DNA of 64,000 nucleotides from NCBI RefSeq assembly GCF_014202995.1, contig NZ_JACHIA010000001.1, positions 682,001 to 746,000 on the forward strand, in the 5' to 3' direction. Both the position numbers and the translations under genes were made by a program. Numbering within the stretch: position 1 is the stretch's first letter; every line of letters begins with the position of its first letter. Of this stretch, positions 27,249 to 35,823 are shown one piece after another. This DNA is from Longimicrobium terrae (GTDB lineage Bacteria > Gemmatimonadota > Gemmatimonadetes > Longimicrobiales > Longimicrobiaceae). The notes under the pieces were generated by a model. That model was not told the DNA's origin, searched no databases, and worked only from the letters and a program-made list of their open reading frames with translations.

Positions 27249-28283
27249 TCAGACGCGGAAGATGCCCTCGTCCGGGGCCGGCAGTTCGCCCGTGGGGACG
27301 GCGTTGCCCGCGATGCGCGCGGTGAGTCTGGCGGCCGCGTTGCCGCGCCCGGCCACCAGGGTGAACCCGGTGGGCTTCATCAGCAGTTCGATCGCGCGGT
27401 AGCGCTCCGTGCGCGGGAGCGCGTCAAAGCGGCGGGCCAGGTCGCCGCTCTGGAACAGGTCTTCGGCGCGCAGGCAGAACTCGCGGCCGGCGTCTTCCAC
27501 CCCGTCCAGGTCCACCAGCTTCATCACTTCCGGCGTGTTGATGCCGTTGACGGCCACCCACTCCACGCCGCTGTCGCGGAACAGGTCCATGGCCTGTCCG
27601 AAACGGTACGCGTGCACGATGGGGTGCATGAAGGCGTCGGCGTCCGCGGACAGCTGGCCGCGGCGCGAGGCGGGCTGCGATGCGTCCGCACCGTGGCCGT
27701 AGCGCCCGGCGCCCAGCCGCAGCTGAAGCTGTTCCATCACCCGCTGCCCTTCGGCCAGGTCGCCGCGGTCCGCGCCCCACAGCGTCTGCAGCAGCTCCCG
27801 GCCGATCAGGCGCTCCATCTCGCCAAAGGGGTGATAGACCCACACGCAGATCACCCCGTCCGGCGACAGGTGGCGGCAGAGGTTGTGCAGCCCGCGCCGG
27901 GGGTCCTCCAGGTGGTGCACCACGCCGGTGGAGATGATGAAGTCGAACGTTTCCCCCATCTCCAGCTTCATGATGTCGCCGCGGGTGAAGGCGACGTTCT
28001 TTACTGCGTGCCGGGTGGCCAGCTCGCGGGCCACGTTGAGCGCGGGCTCCACCGCGTCCATCCCCCGCACCCGCGCGCCGGGGTAGCGCTGCGCAAAGCC
28101 CACGGCCCGCTGCCCCGTGCCGCACCCGGCGTCCAGAACGCTGCTCCCCTCCAGCGCGTCGCCGCCGCACAGCAGGGAAAACAGGTTGGCCACGTCGTAC
28201 GACAAGCCCCCGCCCACCACCGGGGTGGGATAGGGATAGCGGGAATACATGGCGACGACTTGGTCGGTGCTTACCGGCGGCAT
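27249..28283 (-). CDS. SAM-dependent methyltransferase (class I)
   Basis: The 344-residue protein begins MPPVSTDQVVAMYSRYPYPTPV; the Y-x-x-YPYP opening is common in one group of class I methyltransferases. Motif I is VLDAGCGTGQRAVGFA, the acidic residue follows in VRGMDAVEP, and post-I/II regions are GDIMKLEMGETFDFIISTGVVHHLEDP. A C-terminal extension of about 150 residues is unassigned. The ATG at 28283 is preferred over a GTG at 28337, because codons in between have poor G/C third positions. It is the last gene of the large minus-strand operon. It could methylate the peptide or a precursor; the acceptor is unknown. Confidence 0.8.
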   Translation of the reverse strand: MPPVSTDQVVAMYSRYPYPTPVVGGGLSYDVANLFSLLCGGDALEGSSVLDAGCGTGQRAVGFAQRYPGARVRGMDAVEPALNVARELATRHAVKNVAFTRGDIMKLEMGETFDFIISTGVVHHLEDPRRGLHNLCRHLSPDGVICVWVYHPFGEMERLIGRELLQTLWGADRGDLAEGQRVMEQLQLRLGAGRYGHGADASQPASRRGQLSADADAFMHPIVHAYRFGQAMDLFRDSGVEWVAVNGINTPEVMKLVDLDGVEDAGREFCLRAEDLFQSGDLARRFDALPRTERYRAIELLMKPTGFTLVAGRGNAAARLTARIAGNAVPTGELPAPDEGIFRV

Positions 28284-28395
28284 GGACAGCTCGCTTCTGG
28301 AACGGGAGGATGGGTTGCCGTGTGGTGGATCATTCACTTCGTCGCCGCATCCGCCGCGGGCCGTCCGTCATGGAGGGCCCGCCGCGGATGCGGGG

Positions 28396-29706
28396 CTACG
28401 CCGGGCGCAGGAACGGATAGGCGGAGGAGGCCAGCTGAACGCGCAGCCGGTTCACCGTCCGCGGGTCGGCGGTGTCGATCCCCAGCCGCCGCATCGTCTC
28501 CTCCATCGTCTCGCGCGGATCCAGCGCGTCGAACACACGCTTCGCGTCGCCCTTGCCGCGCCAGACGGGAAACGGCATCTGCTGGCTGGGCTCAGCGGCG
28601 TACACGCCGCCCGGGCCGACCAGGTGCATCCCCCGCGTGGTGGCGGCGCGGACGTAGCGCCCGGCCAGAAAGGCCTCGCACAGCTCCCGGGTAGAGCGGC
28701 GCGACTCGGGCGAATCCTGGCGCTGCAGGTAGAACCAGAGCATGGGCGAGCCCTCCATCGACAGCAGGTTGGTCACCTGCCACCGCCGCGCGTCGGGAAG
28801 CTCGTCGTAGCCGCGCTGCAGCTCCGGATCGCCCAGCTCCATCTCCCAGTGCAGCGTGCCCTTAGCGGCGTCGAACGGGTTGGGAAAGGGGGTCAGCAGC
28901 TCCAGCCCCGCGCCCTGCGCCAGTGAGTCCAGCGACTCCACCGTAAAGCTGTGCTCCACCGGCTGGATGAGGGAATCCGCCAGCTGCGCGTCCGGCGCGG
29001 AGCGGTAGCCGGCCAGCCACGCGCCCATGTTCGCCGCCCCGCCCACCGCGTTCTCCGGCGGGGTGAAGTGATGGACGAAGCGGCGGGCCATCTCCAGCTC
29101 GCGCTCGTACGCGTAGCCGGAGTCGCCCAGCAGCGCGCGCATGGCCTTCTGGAACGCGGTGCTCAGCGTGCGGTGGTAGCGGTTGTAGACCATCAGCTGC
29201 ATGACCCCGCCCGGACGCAGCGCGGCGGACAGGTGCGCCAGCGTGCGGCCGGGGTCGGCCGTGTGGTGGATGACGCCCGTGCAGATGACGTAGTCGAACT
29301 CGGCCTGGTAGCCAGCCTCGTGAATGCTTTCGCGCCGCAGTTCCAGGTTCTGCACGCCAAGCTGGCCGGCGCTGCGCTCCGCCATCTCCAGCGAGGCGGC
29401 GGACAGGTCAGAGCCCACCACCCGCGCGCCGGGAAACATGAGCGCGGTGATGACGGCCTGGTTGGTTCCGCACCCGGCCACCCACACCCGCGCGCCCTCC
29501 ACGGGAAGCACGGGGCGGCCGGCGCGGCCGATGTCGTGGTCCAGTGCGTCGGCCCAGAAGCGCGCGTCGGCGAGCCGCTCAAAGGACATGGGCGGGCCGG
29601 GGTAGCGGATGGCGCCGTAGAACTCGGCGTTCAGCCCATCCACCTCGGCGTCCCCCGTGGCCAGGGCAAGGCTCTGGGCGTCCTGGTCGCGCACGGTGGT
29701 CTGCAT
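28396..29706 (-). CDS. SAM-dependent methyltransferase with long C-terminal extension
   Basis: The 436-residue protein carries motif I as VWVAGCGTNQAVITALMFPG. VVGSDLSAASLEMAERSA follows, then YVICTGVIHHTADPGRTLAHLSAALRPGGVMQLMVY. The segment from about residue 190 onward is long and not recognised. The start at 29706 is preceded by GGAACC. An upstream in-frame ATG (29772) would add 22 residues with atypical codon use. The protein resembles its operon neighbour at 27249 only in the SAM-binding core. It probably modifies the peptide or an unusual amino acid of the cluster; O-, N- or C-methylation cannot be told apart. Confidence 0.78.
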   Translation of the reverse strand: MQTTVRDQDAQSLALATGDAEVDGLNAEFYGAIRYPGPPMSFERLADARFWADALDHDIGRAGRPVLPVEGARVWVAGCGTNQAVITALMFPGARVVGSDLSAASLEMAERSAGQLGVQNLELRRESIHEAGYQAEFDYVICTGVIHHTADPGRTLAHLSAALRPGGVMQLMVYNRYHRTLSTAFQKAMRALLGDSGYAYERELEMARRFVHHFTPPENAVGGAANMGAWLAGYRSAPDAQLADSLIQPVEHSFTVESLDSLAQGAGLELLTPFPNPFDAAKGTLHWEMELGDPELQRGYDELPDARRWQVTNLLSMEGSPMLWFYLQRQDSPESRRSTRELCEAFLAGRYVRAATTRGMHLVGPGGVYAAEPSQQMPFPVWRGKGDAKRVFDALDPRETMEETMRRLGIDTADPRTVNRLRVQLASSAYPFLRPA

Positions 29707-29888
29707 GGGTTCCAGCGGGTCAGAAGGGAAAGCGGGTGTGCCGCGGGGCGGCGTGGCTGCGATGCGACTCATGAAACCGGGCCGGCGGCGAACGCGGGAT
29801 CCGCGGCGTCCGCCCGCGAGATTTCCGCGATGGTGAGACGCAGGGGGATGAGCTCCGCCGCGAACCGGAGGGCGCGCGCGAACGAAGA

Positions 29889-31469
29889 TCACGCTCCATG
29901 CACCCGCTCCTGCATCGGCGATGCGGTCGATGCGGTCGATGCGGTCGATGCGGTCGATGCGGTCGATGCGGTCGATTGGGTCGACGCGGCCGATCCGGCC
30001 GGATGCGTTCCCGCCAGCACCGCGGCCACGGCCGCGTCCAGCGCCGCGTCTCCCCGCCGCCAGCGGCGCGACCGCTCGCGCACGCGGCTGGCGGCGGCGC
30101 CCCACGCGGCCCGCAGCTCCGCCAGAACGCGGCGCAGTGAAGAGGGCGCGGGCCCGCCGCCGTACGCGGCGGACGCGGCCACCCGCGCGGGGTCCAGCCA
30201 CGCGGCGTCGAAGAGCGCGCCGAGCTCCGCAAAGCAGCGCTCCGCGGAAGCGGCCATGGGCTCGCCGCCCTCCGCCGCGGCGGCCACCAGCTCGCCCACG
30301 CGGTGGTGCGCCTGGCGAAAGGAAAGGTCCGACCCCAGCACCAGCCGGTTGGCCAGCTCCGTGGCGGGGGTGAATCCTTCCACCGCGCGGCGGCGCATGG
30401 CGTCCGGCCGGGGCTGCGCGCCGGCCACGCACAGCCGCGCCAGGAGCGCGGCCTCCGTCACCTGCTGCAGCGCGTTCCACAGCGGCCGCACGCCCTCCGT
30501 GCCCACCGCCACGGAGTTGCTGAACGGCGTGGCGTGCATGGACATGGCGGCGGCGCTGAATGCGCCCAGCGGGGCCCCCGCCCGCCCCTGCACGTGCTCC
30601 AGCAGAAAGGCGTTGCGCTTCTGCGGCATCATGGAGCTGCTCCCCACCAGCTCGTCGGGAAAGGCGATCAGCCCGAACTCCGCCGTGCTCCACAGCTGCA
30701 GGTCCGTGGCGAGGCGGCTGAGCGTCACCCCCAGGACGGCGGCCGCGGAAAGCAGCCGCAGCACCAGGTCGCGCGAGGCCACGGCGTCCAGCGAGTGCAG
30801 CACGCCGCGCCGGAATCCCAGCAGCGCCGCGGTGCGCTCCGTGTCGATCGGGACCGTCGTCCCCCCCGCGGCGCCGGCGCCCAGCGGGCAGCGCTCCAGC
30901 TCCGCCGCGGCGGCCTCGATCCCTTCCGCGTCGCGCAGCAGCGCCGCGGCCACGCCGGACAGGTAGTGGCCCCAGGTCACGGGGAGCGCCGCCTGGTGGT
31001 GCGTGTAGATGGGCATCACCATCTCCGCGTGCCGTTCCGCGCCCCGCAGCAGCGCGGCGGCCAGGCGCAGCACCTCGCGCGCGAGGCCGTCCACCACGGG
31101 GCGCAGCCGCAGCCGCAGCACGGTGGCGTTGATGTCGTTGCGCGAGCGGGCCAGGTGCACGGCGCCGCCGTCGCGGTCGCCCAGCCGCTCGATCAGGTGG
31201 TTTTCGTACAGCAGATACAGCCCGCGCGGCGCGGCCCGGCCCCGCAGCGCCGCATAGTCATCCGCCTCCAGCTCCGCCATCGCCCCCAGCAGCCGGCGGG
31301 CGGATTGCGCGGGGAGGATCCCCTGCTCCACCAGCATCACCAAGTGCGCGCGGTCGATGCGCAGGTAGTGCGGAAACTCGTCGCGCAGGGCGCCGTCCAC
31401 CTGGTCGCCAAAGACGATGGGGCGCGCGCGCGGGTCCAGCTGCCGGCGGATGCGTCCGGTGCTTTCCAT
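29889..31469 (-). CDS. Argininosuccinate-lyase-like enzyme with Ala-Ser-Thr repeat tail
   Basis: The 526-residue protein belongs to the aspartase/fumarase superfamily, closest by eye to argininosuccinate lyase. It has HLARSRNDINATVLRLRLR (canonical SRNDQVAT), YTHHQAALPVTWGHYL (canonical THLQRAQP) and the flexible catalytic loop GSSSMMPQKRNAFLLE (canonical GSSxMPQKxNPD). The serine is kept, but the Pro-Asp after Asn is changed, so the substrate probably differs from argininosuccinate. The superfamily splits a C-N bond and releases fumarate. The C-terminus ends in seven near-perfect Ala-Ser-Thr repeats encoded by a 9-bp repeat. Its ATG overlaps the stop of the ATP-grasp gene by one base. Argininosuccinate synthetase is absent from the window, so a role in a specialised amino acid is more likely than arginine synthesis. 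Confidence 0.85.
   Translation of the reverse strand: MESTGRIRRQLDPRARPIVFGDQVDGALRDEFPHYLRIDRAHLVMLVEQGILPAQSARRLLGAMAELEADDYAALRGRAAPRGLYLLYENHLIERLGDRDGGAVHLARSRNDINATVLRLRLRPVVDGLAREVLRLAAALLRGAERHAEMVMPIYTHHQAALPVTWGHYLSGVAAALLRDAEGIEAAAAELERCPLGAGAAGGTTVPIDTERTAALLGFRRGVLHSLDAVASRDLVLRLLSAAAVLGVTLSRLATDLQLWSTAEFGLIAFPDELVGSSSMMPQKRNAFLLEHVQGRAGAPLGAFSAAAMSMHATPFSNSVAVGTEGVRPLWNALQQVTEAALLARLCVAGAQPRPDAMRRRAVEGFTPATELANRLVLGSDLSFRQAHHRVGELVAAAAEGGEPMAASAERCFAELGALFDAAWLDPARVAASAAYGGGPAPSSLRRVLAELRAAWGAAASRVRERSRRWRRGDAALDAAVAAVLAGTHPAGSAASTQSTASTASTASTASTASTASPMQERVHGA
29920..29991. repeat. 9-bp in-frame microsatellite in the lyase gene
   Basis: GATGCGGTC is repeated six times perfectly (29920-29973), followed by decayed copies. 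Each unit encodes Ala-Ser-Thr on the minus strand. A change in copy number alters tail length without shifting the frame. Confidence 0.9.
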
Positions 31470-32695
31470 CACCCCACCCCCAGCGCCGCGGGCCGGCCGA
31501 TCACCACGCGGACGGCGCCGCGCGCCCGCTCCGCCGCGGAGGCCGAATCGTCCTCCGTCTCCCCCAGGGCGACCACGTGGCCGATGCGGTCGCGAAAGTC
31601 GCCGCGCACCTCCAGCACGTCCCCCAGGGCGCGGTAGAGCGCCGCGTCCACCACGCCGGACATCCCGCGCGCGGCGTCCATCCCCACCACCCCCGCCAGC
31701 GGCCCGTCCCCCGGGGCGAACAGGAAGCGGATGGAGGCGTGGCGGTGCGCGGAGGGCGCGAGGTCCGGTGCCAGCCCCACCACCAGCCGCAGCGTCTGTC
31801 GGATCAGATCGATCCCCTGCGCGTGGCGCACCAGCTCGGGAATGAAGCCGCCCGCCAGCCGCGGATTGACCTCCATCACCACCGCCTCGCCGCCACGCAT
31901 CCGCAGCTCCCAGTGCAGCGGCCCCCATCCCAGCCCCAGCAGCTCCGTGCCGCGCACGACGGCGGACTCCAGCGCCGCGGCGTCCCCCGCGGACAGGGCG
32001 GCGGGGTAGTCGTGCCCCGTCTCCACAAAGGCGGGCGGCGCGCCCAGGTGCTTGCGGGTGATCCCCACCACGCGCCGGCTGAACATCTCCACCGAGAACT
32101 CGGCGCCCTCCACCAGCGCCTCCACCAGCACCCGCCCGCCGTCGCCGGACTCCAGCAGCGCGGCCGCGTGGCGCTCCGTCTCACCCGCATCGGCGCAGGC
32201 GCGGACGCCCACGCTGCCGCTGCCGCCCACGGGCTTGAGCACGACGGGAAAGCCGATTTCCCGCGCCGCCGCGACCGCGTCCGCCACGCGATCCACCGCG
32301 CGCCAGGCGGGAACGCCCACCCCGCCCGCCCCCAGCACCCGCCGCTGGTGCGACTTGTCGCGCGCGGCGTGCACGGCGGCCGCGTCCGGCCCGGCCAGCC
32401 CCAGCCGGGCCGCCAGCGCCGCCGCCGTGGCGATCCAGTACTCGGAGCTGCTGGTGACCCCCGCCACCGCCGCGCCGCCGCCGAAGCGCGCGCGCACCAG
32501 TTCGTCCAGCGCCGCGTCGTCCACACGGGGGAGGACGACGACCTCCGGGGCGTCCGCCTCCGCCAGATACGCGTACTTCGCCGGCGCGGCGGTCACCAGC
32601 ACCGGCCGCAGCCCCATCTCCCGCGCGGCGCGGACGAACAGGCGCCCGGTGCCGCTGGTGTTGCTTTCGATGAAGAGGACCGCGTCGCGGGTCAC
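31469..32695 (-). CDS. ATP-grasp amino-acid ligase-like protein
   Basis: The 408-residue protein starts VTRDAVLFIESNTSGTGRLF. Its N-terminal nucleotide-like fold runs to about residue 105. The ATP-grasp core contains FPVVLKPVGGSGSVGVRA, the glycine-rich lid, and LVEALVEGAEFSVEMF. The metal/ATP site is MEVNPRLAGGFIPELV. This is the carboxylate-amine ligase superfamily, which forms amide bonds through acyl phosphates, as in dipeptide ligases. GTG at 32695 overlaps the previous stop by four bases, and its own stop overlaps the lyase start. ATP-grasp and lyase are therefore translationally coupled and probably act one after the other: ligation of a dicarboxylic amine, or of the product, next to fumarate release. 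The acceptor is unknown. Confidence 0.82.
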   Translation of the reverse strand: MTRDAVLFIESNTSGTGRLFVRAAREMGLRPVLVTAAPAKYAYLAEADAPEVVVLPRVDDAALDELVRARFGGGAAVAGVTSSSEYWIATAAALAARLGLAGPDAAAVHAARDKSHQRRVLGAGGVGVPAWRAVDRVADAVAAAREIGFPVVLKPVGGSGSVGVRACADAGETERHAAALLESGDGGRVLVEALVEGAEFSVEMFSRRVVGITRKHLGAPPAFVETGHDYPAALSAGDAAALESAVVRGTELLGLGWGPLHWELRMRGGEAVVMEVNPRLAGGFIPELVRHAQGIDLIRQTLRLVVGLAPDLAPSAHRHASIRFLFAPGDGPLAGVVGMDAARGMSGVVDAALYRALGDVLEVRGDFRDRIGHVVALGETEDDSASAAERARGAVRVVIGRPAALGVG

Positions 32696-33753
32696 GACGG
32701 CACCCCCTGCAGCCGCGCCGCGCCGCCCATCACCCCGGCGTGCGTGCGCCGGCCCCACTGATAAAAGGCCCACGGATCGGTGCCGTCGTGCGGATGGTCC
32801 CACTCCACCGGCTCGCGGGGAAGCACGTCCAGCCGCGCGCCCTGCGCCTCCAGCCAGGCGTCGTCGTACACGGTGTCCAGGTAGCGGTAGCCTTCATCCG
32901 GAAGGATCACCGCGCCCAGCCGGTCCGGGTTGCGGCGCGCCCACCAGTCCGCCACCAGGTACGCCGCGCCGCTGGTGGGGCCCATGAAGAGCGAATGGCC
33001 GCGGTGCAGTTCGCGCGTGGCGCGGAACGCCTCGGCCGCGCCCACCCAGTGCACCTGGTCGAACGCGGTGTGGTCCACGTTGGCGGGCATCAGGCTGTTG
33101 CCCAGCCCGCGCAGCAGGCGCCCGCTTCCCGCGTCGCTCTGCCCGAACAGCACGCTGCGGTGCGTATCCACCCCCACCACCTCCAGCTCCGGGCCCAGCA
33201 GCCGCAGGTACGACGAGATGCCGCACACCGAGCCACCGGAGCCCACCGAGCCGATCAGGCAGTCCACCGCGCCGGCGGCGTGCGAAAGCTGCTCGGCGCA
33301 GGGGGCGTAGCTTTCCGGGTTGTGCGGATTGGTGTACTGGCGCGGGCAGAACGAGCCCGGGTTTTCGCGCAGCACCCGCTCCAGCACCTCCAGCCGCGCC
33401 TGCTGGTAGCCGCCGGACGCGCCGGCCTTGTCCACGATGTGCACCGTGGCGCCCAGGTCCTCCAGCCGGCGCTTGAGCGGCGCGTCGATGGCGGGGTCGC
33501 TCACCAGAAAGAGCGGGTGCCCCTGCAGGCGCGCCACCATGGCCAGCGCCAGGCCAAAGGTGCCCGAGGTGGTTTCGGCGATCAGCCCGCCGGGGCGCAG
33601 CTCGCCCGATTCGCCCGCCTTGCGCACGATGTGGCGCGCGGGAAGCAGCTTCATGAGGGTGAACGCCAGCCCGATCAGGTTGGGGCGCAGCCACACGATG
33701 CGGGGGAGGGCGATGGCGTCCACGATGTTGGCGTGGATGACGGCTGTACTCAC
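32692..33753 (-). CDS. Cysteine-synthase-like PLP enzyme (beta-replacement, fold type II)
   Basis: The 353-residue protein matches the O-acetylserine sulfhydrylase/SbnA fold. RKAGESGELRPGGLIAETTS gives the SGELRPG region and the Thr-Ser substrate loop (ETTSGTFGLALA). IGSVGSGGSVCGIS is the phosphate-binding loop of PLP. The usual SxKDR motif is replaced by TLMKLLPARHIV, in which the lysine is probably the PLP Schiff base. Such enzymes replace the beta substituent of an activated serine with a nucleophile. SbnA does this on O-phosphoserine with an amino acid on the way to 2,3-diaminopropionate. GTG at 33753 is preceded by AGGA and overlaps the GHMP kinase stop by four bases, so kinase and PLP enzyme are a natural pair: phosphorylate, then displace. 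Confidence 0.82.
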   Translation of the reverse strand: MSTAVIHANIVDAIALPRIVWLRPNLIGLAFTLMKLLPARHIVRKAGESGELRPGGLIAETTSGTFGLALAMVARLQGHPLFLVSDPAIDAPLKRRLEDLGATVHIVDKAGASGGYQQARLEVLERVLRENPGSFCPRQYTNPHNPESYAPCAEQLSHAAGAVDCLIGSVGSGGSVCGISSYLRLLGPELEVVGVDTHRSVLFGQSDAGSGRLLRGLGNSLMPANVDHTAFDQVHWVGAAEAFRATRELHRGHSLFMGPTSGAAYLVADWWARRNPDRLGAVILPDEGYRYLDTVYDDAWLEAQGARLDVLPREPVEWDHPHDGTDPWAFYQWGRRTHAGVMGGAARLQGVPS

Positions 33754-34757
33754 GGGAGTCCTGCGGGGTGCGGGGCGGAATCGGTGGAAAAGTCCCAGGT
33801 GCGGTCCATTCCCAGGCGGTGCAGCCCGGCGCGCGCGCGGCCCACGTCCGCCTCCGAGCGCGCCCCGGGGTGAAACAAAAAGCCCACCACGGTGCCGCTG
33901 TGCGCCACCTGCACGCCCAGCGCGCCGCACTCGGACGCCAGCCGCAGCAGGTCGGCCATGCCGCGCTTGGGGCGGTGGCGCTGCATGATGAGGGTGCTGG
34001 CGGTGGCCACCCGGCCCAGCAGCACCGGGTTCTGCCGCTCCACCGCGTGGCGCAGCAGCCCCAGGATGGGGCGGAAGGCCTCGGCCTCCCACGGCGAGTA
34101 CTGGCACGGGGGAAGGGCCAGCGTTTCCACCCCGCGGTCCGCCTCGGTGTTGAAGCCAAGGACGCGCACCGGGGGAAGCGGCGCCCCCAGGTCCATCAGC
34201 ACGGTGCCCAGCCGCTGGGCAAAGAGAATGGCGCGCTCGGGGCCGTACATGAGCGAGTCGCTGGCGCTTTCCGCCGCCACGGAGATGCGCGCGATCCACT
34301 CGCGCGGCAGCTGCGTGCCAAAGGCGTCGCACACCGCGAAGATGGCGGCCAGCACGTCGGTGGTGGACGAGCCGCACCCCCAGCGCAGCGGCACGTTGCC
34401 CTCCATGCGCAGCGAGCCGCCCCAGCCGGTGCGCCCCAGCGCGTCCAGCGTCATGCGCGCGGCCTTGAGGGCGCGGCCGCGGTCCGACGGCTCCACCGCC
34501 AGCGGCCCCGTGGGGCGGGCGTGAAAGCGGGCGCGGGCGCTGAACAGGGGACAGGGAAGGGTGACCAGCCCGTGCTCCAGCGTGCCGTCCGCCGAGTAGA
34601 ACACGCCCTGCACGATCTCCCCGTGGTGCGCGTGCACCACGGCCGACCCCGCGTGGCGCGGCGGGGCCGGGGCGAGCGGAAGGCTCGCCGGCAGCTCCAC
34701 GGTGCGGCGGCCGGGCCCGCCCCGCGGCTCCAGGTTGTGTGCGGCCGATTGGCTCAT
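33750..34757 (-). CDS. GHMP-family kinase, PduX/threonine-kinase-like
   Basis: The 335-residue protein has the GHMP phosphate loop as VPLRWGCGSSTTDVLAAIFA (about residues 125-144) and an N-terminal VHAHHGEIVQGVFYSADG. The latter recalls PduX-type L-threonine kinases, which have a similar GEIVQG start. Members phosphorylate hydroxyl groups of small molecules with ATP. Next to a cysteine-synthase-like enzyme, the simplest role is to make O-phospho-L-serine or O-phospho-L-threonine as leaving-group substrate. The ATG at 34757 is the first sensible start after the carbamoyltransferase stop, 64 bases upstream. Substrate specificity is inferred, not seen. Confidence 0.75.
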   Translation of the reverse strand: MSQSAAHNLEPRGGPGRRTVELPASLPLAPAPPRHAGSAVVHAHHGEIVQGVFYSADGTLEHGLVTLPCPLFSARARFHARPTGPLAVEPSDRGRALKAARMTLDALGRTGWGGSLRMEGNVPLRWGCGSSTTDVLAAIFAVCDAFGTQLPREWIARISVAAESASDSLMYGPERAILFAQRLGTVLMDLGAPLPPVRVLGFNTEADRGVETLALPPCQYSPWEAEAFRPILGLLRHAVERQNPVLLGRVATASTLIMQRHRPKRGMADLLRLASECGALGVQVAHSGTVVGFLFHPGARSEADVGRARAGLHRLGMDRTWDFSTDSAPHPAGLP

Positions 34758-34821
34758 GATTTCGTCGCCATCCGTGAGTCCATATGGCAGTGCGCCGCCC
34801 CGGAAGGGGGGTGGCGCCGTG

Positions 34822-35823
34822 TCAGCCCTCATCCGCCACGCCCGCCCCGCACCACTCCATGACGCTCATGGCGCTCCACATCTTGTACTGCGCCTGCACC
34901 CAGGCCAGGCTGCGTTCCCCGTCCAGCACCTCATCGTCCACGTCCTCGTTGCGCACGGCGGGCAGGTCGTGCATGAACACCGCGCCCGGCGCCGACACGC
35001 GCTCCGCCAGCGCCCGCGTGACGCGGAACGGGGCGAACCGCGTCTTCCACTCCGGGTCCGGCTTGCTCACCCCCATCTCCTGCCAGCGGCTGGTGTAGAC
35101 CACGTCGAAGCCCGCCTCCAGCCCGTCCGCGTCGTGCGTCTGCTGCACCACGGCGCCGGACGCCGCCGCCAGCTCGAGCGCCTTTGCCAGCACCCGCGGG
35201 TCCAGCCCGTATCCCTCCGGCGCGGCCACCACCAGGCGCGTGCCCGGAATGCGGCTCATGGCCAGCGCCAGCGACGCGGCCGTGCGGTTGCCCTCGCCCA
35301 GGTACAGGACGGACAAGCCTTCCAGCCGCCCGAAGTGCTCCAGCATGCTGCTCAGGTCCGTCAGCGCCTGCGTGGGGTGCTCGTCGGAGCTGAGCGCGTT
35401 GATCACCGACATGGACGGGTGCGCGGCGAACGCCTGCATCTCGGCCACGCTCTCGTTGGTGCGCATCACCAGCACGTCCAGGTAGCCGGCCAGGGTGCGC
35501 GCGGTGTCGCCCAGCGACTCGCCCGTGTTGGTCTGCAGCTCGGTGCTGCCAAAGGCCACCGTCGTGGCCCCCAGCCGGCCGGCGCCCACCAGAAAGCCGG
35601 TGCGGGTGCGGGTGGAGGTCTTGCGGAAGTACACGCCCACCGTGCGCCCGCGCAGCGTCTGCGGATCCGCATCGGACCGCTTGATGGCGACGGCGCGGCG
35701 GCACAGGTACAGCACCTCGTCCGCGGACAGGTCCAGAATGGACAGGACGTGGCGGCGGGGCGCTCCGCCGCCGCGCACCGCGATGGGGGGAATGGGAAGG
35801 ATCCCGGTCTGCGTGTCGCTCAT
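34822..35823 (-). CDS. Ornithine-carbamoyltransferase-like enzyme
   Basis: The 333-residue protein carries the carbamoyl-phosphate motif STRTRTG (canonical STRTR), the DEHPTQALTD motif and YLGEGNRTAASLALAM. A YTSRWQEMG loop is also present (canonical YTDxWxSMG). The ornithine-contact motif HCLP is HDLP here, so the key Cys is Asp. That change argues against ordinary ornithine as acceptor. The family transfers the carbamoyl group from carbamoyl phosphate to an amine and makes a ureido group. In tuberactinomycin pathways a related enzyme carbamoylates 2,3-diaminopropionate. The start ATG overlaps the aminotransferase stop by four bases. The cluster therefore probably contains a ureido amino acid; the acceptor is inferred. 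Confidence 0.85.
   Translation of the reverse strand: MSDTQTGILPIPPIAVRGGGAPRRHVLSILDLSADEVLYLCRRAVAIKRSDADPQTLRGRTVGVYFRKTSTRTRTGFLVGAGRLGATTVAFGSTELQTNTGESLGDTARTLAGYLDVLVMRTNESVAEMQAFAAHPSMSVINALSSDEHPTQALTDLSSMLEHFGRLEGLSVLYLGEGNRTAASLALAMSRIPGTRLVVAAPEGYGLDPRVLAKALELAAASGAVVQQTHDADGLEAGFDVVYTSRWQEMGVSKPDPEWKTRFAPFRVTRALAERVSAPGAVFMHDLPAVRNEDVDDEVLDGERSLAWVQAQYKMWSAMSVMEWCGAGVADEG

Noticed and set aside
29889-31469. Genuine arginine-biosynthesis argininosuccinate lyase
   Set aside because: Catalytic-loop changes, the repeat tail, absence of argininosuccinate synthetase and the NRPS operon context point to a specialised role.
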